Source: Staphylococcus equorum
GTDB lineage: Bacteria > Bacillota > Bacilli > Staphylococcales > Staphylococcaceae
Assembly: GCF_029024965.1 (NCBI RefSeq)
Contig: NZ_CP118982.1
Coordinates: forward strand, 2,480,001 to 2,544,000
Direction: 5' to 3'
Length of the DNA stretch: 64,000 bases
Positions 58,392 to 64,000 of this stretch are shown in pieces (position 1 is the first letter of the stretch; every line of letters starts with the position of its first letter). The notes beneath the pieces are model-generated. The model saw only the letters and a list, made by a program, of their open reading frames with translations, searched no databases and was not told the origin of the DNA. Made by a program: the position numbers and the translations under genes.

Positions 58392-58690
58392 TGCCCTTTT
58401 CCCTGAATATGAGTATTACCTTTGCGTTCTTATTCTTGTATCTATGTAATTAATTATTCATATTAGCTAACATTTTAAAATGAAAATCTAATGAATTTTT
58501 AAATTTATATGGCAACTATCCTCTTTTATTATTAATTTGTTCAATAGATTGTGCGTTTATTATTTAATTCATCATACAAATAGATAGCACTACATGATAC
58601 GCTTAAGTTATAATTTTCTAAGAACATATGTAAACATACAATGGGACTGTTAAAATAGAATGACTTATTATTAAAGGAGCAATATTATTT

Positions 58691-59308
58691 ATGAAGAAAA
58701 GTATACTTTTATCGTTAGTTTTGGTGCTAGCTGTCATACTCGCAGCATGTTCAAATGGTAATTCAGAAGATGAGGAACATAATGAACGCAATGCCCCTAA
58801 AAACGTGAGCAAATTAGCTGAGAAAGATATCTTCCATTCAGATAAAAAGGGTGAAGATATTAGTGAAGATGAAATGAATAAAGCGATTAAAAAATATTTA
58901 GATGTTAACTCACTTATTATTGATAATAAATACCTCATGCAATATAAGTTAGATAAACAAATAGGTACAGATACAAAAATCACTGATGCGCAAGAAAAAC
59001 GTTTATCAAATTTATCGAATAATGCAATTAAAAATGATCTTCACTTTAAAGACTTCGTAGAAGATAACAACATGCCGAGCGGTTATAAAGATAATCTAGA
59101 TGAAATTATCGCTTACTTTACATCCTTAAACAGTACAATTAAAAACGTTGATAAAGAAATTGAAGAAATAGATTACCAACCTGACAACAACCTCAACGTT
59201 GTTGACGTTCCTGCTAAAGTTGCCGGAAATGTTAATCATAAAAAGCAAAAATCAATTAAGAAATTCCTTGATGACAAAGGAATTGAAAGTGACGCAGTAG
59301 ATAAATAG
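58691..59308 (+). CDS. NDxxF-motif lipoprotein
   Basis: A 205-residue lipoprotein. The lipobox ILAAC places the lipidated cysteine at residue 20. The mature part is helical, Lys/Asp/Asn-rich, and contains AIKNDLHFKDFVEDN, which includes the NDxxF motif used to name this staphylococcal family. It is anchored on the outer face of the membrane; its role is unknown. AAAGGAG precedes the ATG. Confidence 0.8.
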   Translation: MKKSILLSLVLVLAVILAACSNGNSEDEEHNERNAPKNVSKLAEKDIFHSDKKGEDISEDEMNKAIKKYLDVNSLIIDNKYLMQYKLDKQIGTDTKITDAQEKRLSNLSNNAIKNDLHFKDFVEDNNMPSGYKDNLDEIIAYFTSLNSTIKNVDKEIEEIDYQPDNNLNVVDVPAKVAGNVNHKKQKSIKKFLDDKGIESDAVDK

Positions 59309-59325
59309 ATGACAAATGGGAGTGA

Positions 59326-59360
59326 GACAACGAAATCTAATGTTTCTAACAAGATTTCTA
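59326..59360. repeat. Dispersed intergenic repeat, family A, partial copy 3
   Basis: GAGACAACGAAATCTAATG...AGATTTC (hairpin at 59332-59358) matches the first half of the copies at 16752 and 26511. The second half is missing. Confidence 0.55.
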
Positions 59361-59530
59361 TTCCAGCTGCATTTGTGTCAAAAGATTGTTGTTTTAGCGC
59401 CATACTTTTCATTTATGTTTCATAATATTAGCTAAGGTTACAAAATGATGACATGTCACCTTTCCGTGGTGGCAAAGGCGTTAAGACTATTTTTTACTCA
59501 ACCATTTATATACTCTGACTTATTCTCGTA

Positions 59531-59560
59531 AAAAACCTTACATGATTGTAAGGTTTTTTA
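59531..59560. terminator. Intrinsic terminator
   Basis: AAAAACCTTACA (59531-59542) pairs with TGTAAGGTTTTT (59547-59558). It lies 220 bp after the lipoprotein gene, and the region between holds only the repeat. Confidence 0.75.
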
Positions 59561-59673
59561 ATATGATTATCCTGTTTTTCTCAAAGCTTAATTTGTTAAG
59601 ATATATACAAGTTAAGAAATACGTTATTAGAAGCACAGCCACTCATTAATAATTTTAAGGAGGCCACACTGTT

Positions 59674-59889
59674 ATGATATTAACTATTTTAATAGGTGCC
59701 ATGGCTGCTATTTTCATAGCTTTTAATCTCTTTGAGAAGAAAGAAAAATATGGCGTCGTTTCTTTTAGAACAATCGCGCTAAGTGTAACTTACGTCATAC
59801 TGGCTGTTATTGTCGGAAGCTTTTTAGACAATATCAATACATTATTCCAAGGATTTCATGATAGCTTGACAGCAGCTAAAAAATATTAA
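59674..59889 (+). CDS. Two-helix small membrane protein, unknown function
   Basis: A 71-residue protein with helices at about 2-18 and 32-50 and a polar tail ending TAAKKY. AAGGAGG precedes the ATG and a terminator follows directly. No family recognised. Confidence 0.65.
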   Translation: MILTILIGAMAAIFIAFNLFEKKEKYGVVSFRTIALSVTYVILAVIVGSFLDNINTLFQGFHDSLTAAKKY

Positions 59890-59924
59890 ACCTGAACCGA
59901 CAATGTCGCAGTTCAGGTTTTTTG
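59889..59924. terminator. Bidirectional terminator
   Basis: AACCTGAAC (59889-59897) pairs with GTTCAGGTT (59911-59919), with an inner CGAC/GTCG pairing. It separates converging genes. Confidence 0.85.
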
Positions 59925-59930
59925 TTTGTC

Positions 59931-60509
59931 TTATATTTCAAGTTCATAGGGTACACAGTTTTCTATTTTTCTATCAATTACAGTTTCTTTTGTTTCATAG
60001 CGTAAATAAACAAGAAAACATCTGATTACGACCTGATGCGCAACGATTGCGATAGACTCTAAAGACGGATCAAGTTCTTGTTCAAAAAATTGTTCAACAC
60101 GCTGTAATACATCCGAATAGCTTTCTCCTTCAGGGGCTTTTTGCGTAAAACTATGGCGAAAAGCAAGTAAATTATCATCATTAAAATAAGCATGATATTC
60201 GGGGTTTTGTTCAATTTCATTTACCATTTTGCCTTCAAAGATACCTAAAGAACGCTCTCTTAATAAAGGCGTTACACTTGCTGATATGTGCTTATCAAAT
60301 ATGGCATTATATGTTTGTCTCGTGCGAGTCAAATCAGATATATATACGTGCTCGATGTTCTTTTTTTCAAAGTAGCTTTGTAGTAATTGAGCAGAATGTA
60401 CACCACTTTCTGTTAAAGGCACATCTAACTGACCACAAAAGTATTTTTTTCCTTGTTTTTTATCATAATTAGACTGTGATTCTCCATGACGAACTAAATA
60501 AATTTTCAT
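59931..60509 (-). CDS. Histidine phosphatase superfamily protein
   Basis: A 192-residue phosphoglycerate-mutase-like phosphatase. The phosphoryl-accepting His8 lies in YLVRHGESQSN; SDLTRTRQTYN gives the second Arg, and the late His is in IAIVAHQVVIR. It is a different subfamily member from the one at 24.7 kb. The substrate is unknown. The ATG at 60509 has GAGGTAA upstream; fifteen upstream codons are rejected. Confidence 0.85.
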   Translation of the reverse strand: MKIYLVRHGESQSNYDKKQGKKYFCGQLDVPLTESGVHSAQLLQSYFEKKNIEHVYISDLTRTRQTYNAIFDKHISASVTPLLRERSLGIFEGKMVNEIEQNPEYHAYFNDDNLLAFRHSFTQKAPEGESYSDVLQRVEQFFEQELDPSLESIAIVAHQVVIRCFLVYLRYETKETVIDRKIENCVPYELEI

Positions 60510-60656
60510 AACGATTACCTCTTCTCTATTTCTATTTATAATCCAATATTTCATTATTCTTTTTCACGAAGCTCATATCTTACAATACTGTTAGATGAAG
60601 TAATATACCTATATTTCAATACTTATTCTTGTTATTATCCAATTGAGGTGATACAA

Positions 60657-61022
60657 ATGAGCGAAAAAATGTTACATCATGACACACAAAGTGGTCGCGT
60701 ATTAGCAGCAGTCAGTTATTTCAGTATATTCTTTGCACCAATTATATTACCTATTATCCTATGGATTTTTGCTGATAAACCTGCTTCAACTCATGCAGCA
60801 AAATCGTTATTTTACCATATTATAACGTATATTGGACCAATACTATTAGTTTTAAGCGCAGCGTTCGGAACTGCAATTATCGATCAACAGAACACTACAA
60901 TTGCAATAATAGCAATTGTAGTAGCAATCCTCCTATTAGTTGTAACAATTTGGTACACTATCAAAAATATATATCGTGGTATCAAGATATTGATTTCTGA
61001 AGATGCTTATTTCCGTCCATAA
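60657..61022 (+). CDS. DUF4870 family membrane protein
   Basis: A 121-residue protein with three helices. The start SGRVLAAVSYFSIFFAPIILP, the turn KPASTHAAKSLFYH and the end NIYRGIKIL match the DUF4870 (YtcA/TM2-like) layout. GAGGTG precedes the ATG at 60657. The function is unknown. Confidence 0.75.
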   Translation: MSEKMLHHDTQSGRVLAAVSYFSIFFAPIILPIILWIFADKPASTHAAKSLFYHIITYIGPILLVLSAAFGTAIIDQQNTTIAIIAIVVAILLLVVTIWYTIKNIYRGIKILISEDAYFRP

Positions 61023-61064
61023 AGCATTGCAATTTTCTAGAAATTCTATTTAGAAAGTGAATGA

Positions 61065-61093
61065 GGCTGAGACATGTATTTGTCCCAGCCTTC
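61065..61093. terminator. Terminator between converging genes
   Basis: GGCTGAGAC (61065-61073) pairs with GTCCCAGCC (61082-61090), followed by TTCTTT. Confidence 0.7.
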
Positions 61094-61116
61094 TTTCGTT
61101 ATACTTTTAAGTTAAA

Positions 61117-61743
61117 TCAGCTGCTTTTACTAAATAATAAACTGATAGATAAACCAATAAGGATGGCACCTACTGCATAATCAAACACCGCTTTTATTTT
61201 TCTATTTCCAAAAAGTAATTTGATATATTGGAATATGTATACGCAAAAAATAAACCAGATGAGAATAACTGTTGTTACTATTGCCGATAATATTGCAATT
61301 TGAGATGACACACCTTCGCCAGCAGTTATAAATTGCGGTAATATACTTATGTAATAAAGTAATGCTTTAGGGTTTAATATTGTGCTGATAAAACCTTGTC
61401 GATAAGAACTTAAATAACTAATCTGTTGTGCCTGCATTTGAGATGTTGAAAAATTCATGCTTTGACGTGCACAGATGATACTTTTAATTCCTAAATAAAT
61501 CAGATAACATGCGCCTAAAATTTTAATCATTAGAAAGACATAATACATATTTGCCAAGATAAATATAATGCCAAATACTGCTAATAATGAATAGATAACG
61601 TGTGCTGACGTAATACCTAATGCGGCCATTGCGCCATTACCTTTACCTGAAGTAATTGAATTTTTCATTACTACAAAAAAATCTGGACCAGGAACAATAA
61701 TAATCATTAATGTAATCGTAATAAATGCTGCAAGTCCTTCCAT
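61117..61743 (-). CDS. LysE family amino-acid/metabolite exporter
   Basis: A 208-residue, six-helix RhtB/LysE exporter. The signature PGPDFFVVMKNSITSGKGNG follows helix 1, and LNPKALLYYISILPQF is the conserved middle block. It exports an amino acid such as homoserine lactone, threonine or lysine; the substrate is not predictable. The ATG at 61743 has GGAGGTG upstream. Confidence 0.88.
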   Translation of the reverse strand: MEGLAAFITITLMIIIVPGPDFFVVMKNSITSGKGNGAMAALGITSAHVIYSLLAVFGIIFILANMYYVFLMIKILGACYLIYLGIKSIICARQSMNFSTSQMQAQQISYLSSYRQGFISTILNPKALLYYISILPQFITAGEGVSSQIAILSAIVTTVILIWFIFCVYIFQYIKLLFGNRKIKAVFDYAVGAILIGLSISLLFSKSS

Positions 61744-61866
61744 CACATGCACCTCCATCTTAACTACATCGTATCAATTCCGCTATGTCACCGCAATACA
61801 CCTAGCCCATATTTCTTTTTACCAGCTGATTAGAACCCCCCTTTATTACTTCTTATTACTTCCACG

Positions 61867-62181
61867 TTAACTCAATAATTTCAAACCAACCGTACTAGCT
61901 AATATGACTGCAATACAAATTATTCTTTTGATATCGGTAGACTCTTTATAAAAAACCATACCCAATATCGCTCCGCCCACTGCACCAATACCTGTCCAAA
62001 CTGCATACGCTGTACTCATAGGTAATTGAGTCATTGCCATAGATAAAGCTAAGAAGCTCAAACTAAAGAAACCTATCAATCCTATGACAGCAGATGTTTT
62101 TCGTGTATGCGTATAAGCATTTAAAAAGTTAATGCCTAACATTTCAAAAACACCTGCAATGATTAATAATATCCAAGCCAT
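61867..62181 (-). CDS. ykkD: SMR family exporter subunit (YkkD-like)
   Basis: A 104-residue four-helix small multidrug resistance protein. The membrane-embedded Glu lies in IAGVFEMLGI (residue 13), and MSTAYAVWTGIGAVGGAILG is the SMR signature. It closely resembles Bacillus YkkD. It forms a heterodimer with the upstream gene; overlap is 1 bp (TAATG). Under a guanidine riboswitch it should export guanidinium. Confidence 0.9.
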   Translation of the reverse strand: MAWILLIIAGVFEMLGINFLNAYTHTRKTSAVIGLIGFFSLSFLALSMAMTQLPMSTAYAVWTGIGAVGGAILGMVFYKESTDIKRIICIAVILASTVGLKLLS

Positions 62182-62507
62182 TATGCTTCTCCCCCTTTAT
62201 CTGGTGTGACTAATTTCAAACAAATCACACCTAAAAGTAATGTTAAAATTAATATAATTTTTCCATAATTAACTTCCTGGCCAAAGAAAGCAAAATCAAA
62301 TATAGTGACACCTGTTGTACCCAGACCAACAAATACTGCATAAGATGTACCCACTGGTAACATTTTGGATGCATCTATAAGCAAATAAAAACTTAAAAAT
62401 ATAGCTATAATTGTTAACATCCATTCTAGACCTGTCGTTGCATGTGTTAACCCAATGACCCAACCAACTTCAAATATTGATGCGATAATAATTTTTATCC
62501 AATTCAT
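62181..62507 (-). CDS. ykkC: SMR family exporter subunit (YkkC-like)
   Basis: A 108-residue four-helix SMR protein. Essential Glu is in SIFEVGWVIGL (about residue 13), and PVGTSYAVFVGLGTTG is the family block. It is very like Bacillus YkkC, including the end LKLVT..KGGEA. AGGAGG precedes the ATG. First gene after the ykkC-type riboswitch, so the pair is a guanidinium exporter. Confidence 0.92.
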   Translation of the reverse strand: MNWIKIIIASIFEVGWVIGLTHATTGLEWMLTIIAIFLSFYLLIDASKMLPVGTSYAVFVGLGTTGVTIFDFAFFGQEVNYGKIILILTLLLGVICLKLVTPDKGGEA

Positions 62508-62530
62508 TCATATTCCTCCTATTAAAATAA

Positions 62531-62574
62531 AAAAGCCCGAGAGATAGTTATCACTACTATCTCCCAGGCTTTTA
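62531..62574 (-). terminator. Regulated terminator of the guanidine riboswitch
   Basis: Minus strand AAGCCTGGGAGATAGT pairs with ACTATCTCTCGGGCTT (62533-62572), followed by TTTTATTTT. The 5' arm is shared with the aptamer end, so guanidine binding can prevent termination. Confidence 0.88.
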
Positions 62575-62653
62575 TCCTTCCGTGTCACATTCAACATGTG
62601 GCTTCCTCTCGGACCAGTCCAACATTGAGTGTTGCGGAACCCTAGAAAGCTTT
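62560..62653 (-). promoter_or_regulatory. Guanidine-I (ykkC) riboswitch aptamer
   Basis: Minus strand shows all ykkC-motif blocks in order: CTAGGGTTCCG, ACTGGTCCGAGAGG, then ACACGGAAGGATAAAAGCC and GGGAGA. Two variable hairpins lie between them. In ykkC RNAs these bind guanidinium and switch on downstream exporters. The rest of 62654-62956 shows no gene. Confidence 0.95.
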
Positions 62654-62956
62654 TATTTAATTCTCTGTATCATATCAATTTATCTTATAGACATCAAGCA
62701 TAGCATTTCATTCTTACTCAATTTAAAATTATTATCATTTAAAAACGCTTACAAGAAACACTTAGGTGTCTTTTTACATTTTTATTTTAAAAAGTTTTAA
62801 TTATTTAAGTCATTACCCTCTACATTTTATGAATTTTCATGTATACTATATATCAGATTAGAACTATTATAATCTAAATGCTTAATCAATGAAATGAATT
62901 CTCAATTAAAACAATCCGATTATTGGATTGAAATATAAAAAAAGTGAGGGATTACT

Positions 62957-63181
62957 ATGCAATTATTAAATTACAAAATGCACAATGATGAACTCATCGC
63001 TACAGTGTTATCCGATAAGAAGCAAGTATTCAAATACACGTTTGATGTAAACACGCCGGAATATGAAATCTTAGATGTACTTGAAGAAATTAACGAATAT
63101 GTAGACAATGGTCACCATCCATTAGGTTGTTCATTACTAAAAAATTATACACACGCGGATGTGAGTCAAAATAGTTTATAA
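62957..63181 (+). CDS. Small soluble protein, unknown function
   Basis: A 74-residue acidic protein with mixed alpha/beta character (YKMHNDELIATVLSD, FDVNTPEYEILDVLEEI). No family recognised. GTGAGGG precedes the ATG and a strong terminator follows. Confidence 0.65.
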   Translation: MQLLNYKMHNDELIATVLSDKKQVFKYTFDVNTPEYEILDVLEEINEYVDNGHHPLGCSLLKNYTHADVSQNSL

Positions 63182-63196
63182 TATTGATCACACAGC

Positions 63197-63247
63197 AAAA
63201 AGATGAGTATTACTGTTCACTTAGAAACAGTAATTACTCATCTTTTA
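63197..63247 (+). terminator. Terminator of the 74-residue protein gene
   Basis: AAAAAGATGAGTA-TTACTGTT pairs with AACAGTAA-TTACTCATCTTTTA (63197-63247, near perfect). Confidence 0.85.
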
Positions 63248-63309
63248 TTTTTGCTTGTTAATCTTCATGAAAAATACTACCTTTAATTGAACTGTGCATG
63301 GTATATTGA

Positions 63310-63335
63310 GTTAGTTAACATCATATACCGGGTAA
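63310..63335 (+). promoter_or_regulatory. Weak SigB-like promoter
   Basis: GTTAGT (63310-63315), 14 bp, GGGTAA (63330-63335). The -10 half matches SigB well and the -35 only partly. It is 53 bp before the 58-residue gene. Confidence 0.35.
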
Positions 63336-63387
63336 ATACATAATAAAGATATTCAAACGTGATAAATATAATTGGGGGGGACGCAAA

Positions 63388-63564
63388 ATGTTCTATGGTT
63401 CAATATTACTCATTATTCTTGGTATTGTACTATTAATTTTAAATAAACGCCTTTCAAAAAAAGGTGATACAAGTAAAAAACAAAGTTTTATTAGTTTCGG
63501 CGTGATGTCATTAGTTTTTGGTCTTTTTGGCCTTATAGGTGTTATTATTATGGCATTGACTTAA
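63388..63564 (+). CDS. Two-helix small membrane protein (58 residues)
   Basis: The frame encodes a 58-residue protein: helix at about 5-19 (SILLIILGIVLLI), basic loop NKRLSKKGDTSKKQ, second helix 36-57 (GVMSLVFGLFGLIGVIIM). GGGGGGGA lies upstream of the ATG, and a terminator follows the stop by 16 bp. It is too short for common length cut-offs. Function unknown. Confidence 0.65.
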   Translation: MFYGSILLIILGIVLLILNKRLSKKGDTSKKQSFISFGVMSLVFGLFGLIGVIIMALT

Positions 63565-63579
63565 TATTTATTGCATGTA

Positions 63580-63622
63580 AAAAGGTGATAGAGCCCCTCA
63601 AGGGGAATCTATCACCTTTTAA
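63580..63622. terminator. Bidirectional terminator
   Basis: AAAAGGTGATAGA (63580-63592) pairs with TCTATCACCTTTT (63608-63620) around an inner CCCT/AGGGG stem. It separates converging genes. Confidence 0.9.
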
Positions 63623-63634
63623 CTTTCCACACTA

Positions 63635-64000
63635 TTACATATCAAATAAATCATTAAATGATTCAACCATCGTTGGATGTGTATAAATATTATCTTTCAA
63701 TACCTTATAATTTAACTTTTGATCTATTGCTAATTTTAATACATTAATGATTTCTTCTGATTCTAAGCCATATAATGTTGCTCCAAGTATTGTTTCCGTA
63801 TCTTTATTCACTACTACTTTAAACAAGCCTCTTGGATCATTATTCACTTTATGTCTAGGGATAGCGTTAACTGGAAGTGCGTTTTCTATTACATTGTAGC
63901 CTTGATTTTTAGCTTCTTGACCAGTCAAACCTACACGTGCCATTGGCGGATCAATAAATACTGTATAAGGCACAGCGCCTCTATTTTCAGTAGAACGCAC
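63635..64000 (-). CDS. Flavoprotein disulfide reductase, C-terminal part (MerA/RclA-like)
   Basis: Partial: the gene runs off the window end, so only the last 121 residues are seen. They form the pyridine nucleotide-disulfide oxidoreductase dimerisation domain: FIDPPMARVGLTGQEA, ILGATLYG.ESEEIIN and the near-terminal YTHPTMVESFNDLF, with the conserved His-Pro-Thr. The resemblance is to the RclA/MerA group, in which S. aureus MerA reduces hypothiocyanous acid. The N-terminal redox cysteines cannot be checked here. Confidence 0.75.
   Translation of the reverse strand: MRSTENRGAVPYTVFIDPPMARVGLTGQEAKNQGYNVIENALPVNAIPRHKVNNDPRGLFKVVVNKDTETILGATLYGLESEEIINVLKLAIDQKLNYKVLKDNIYTHPTMVESFNDLFDM

Noticed and set aside
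62582..62800. A 72-residue plus-strand frame
   Set aside because: It lies across the guanidine riboswitch on the opposite strand, and its start has no ribosome site.

Overview
The window is chromosomal DNA of a low-GC Firmicute that I place in Staphylococcus, most likely a coagulase-negative species of the saprophyticus/xylosus/cohnii type. The basis is gene content (sle1, an IsaB-like antigen, the xpt-pbuX-guaB-guaA operon beside a tcyP/nfrA block, ahpCF, staphylococcal small secreted proteins), the strong AAGGAGG-type ribosome sites, and extra genes absent from typical S. aureus, such as a large-subunit catalase and an ECF sigma/anti-sigma pair. The species call is an inference. No rRNA, CRISPR array, integrase, transposase or phage module was seen.

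Layout. 1-11.5 kb is nitrogen metabolism: tRNA-Ser(UGA), gltD and gltB (glutamate synthase), divergent gltC, a YibE/F membrane pair, amtB and a NUDIX-GNAT fusion. 11.7-21.3 kb holds the sle1 cell-wall hydrolase, an arylamine N-acetyltransferase, a monocistronic ilvD with two CodY-like boxes, an 18-residue phenol-soluble-modulin-like peptide gene, an NSS transporter, brnQ, a DUF1801 protein and an esterase. 21.4-33.1 kb holds an orphan membrane protein downstream of a strongly structured RNA element, a secreted poly-gamma-glutamate hydrolase, MFS pumps, an IsaB-like protein with Met-rich repeats, a divergent Mur ligase, an ECF sigma factor with its anti-sigma factor, and a cold-shock gene.

33.4-37.8 kb is an accessory block of very small membrane proteins, ending in a Sec-exported precursor whose last 56 residues form a hydrophobic six-cysteine module resembling halocin-C8-type bacteriocins. 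A 25-residue membrane peptide gene follows it, and a 5'-truncated EamA transporter closes the block. 37.8-43.1 kb is the purine salvage operon xpt-pbuX-guaB-guaA behind a guanine-class riboswitch. 43.3-52.4 kb contains a SigB-type stress gene, a DUF536-like DNA-binding protein, tcyP, a nitroreductase, a hydratase and the large catalase. 52.7-58.4 kb has an XRE regulator, a LytTR regulator with a degenerate ABC-ATPase-like domain heading an ABC exporter operon (with an RBS-masking hairpin), and PerR-type ahpCF. 58.6-64 kb has a lipoprotein, small membrane proteins, a LysE exporter, a guanidine (ykkC) riboswitch controlling an SMR exporter pair, and the end of a flavoprotein disulfide reductase.

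The genes connect in three themes. Nitrogen and amino-acid supply is covered by gltBD, amtB, ilvD, brnQ and tcyP, with CodY-like sites at gltB and ilvD. Oxidative-stress defence is covered by katE-type catalase, ahpCF and the terminal reductase. Small-molecule export includes LysE, SMR, MFS and ABC systems. Dispersed non-coding repeats of at least two families lie between genes. The most novel-looking items are the halocin-like precursor with its tiny partner, the unlisted PSM-like peptide, the 22.0-22.2 kb structured RNA and the 54.23-54.29 kb hairpin.
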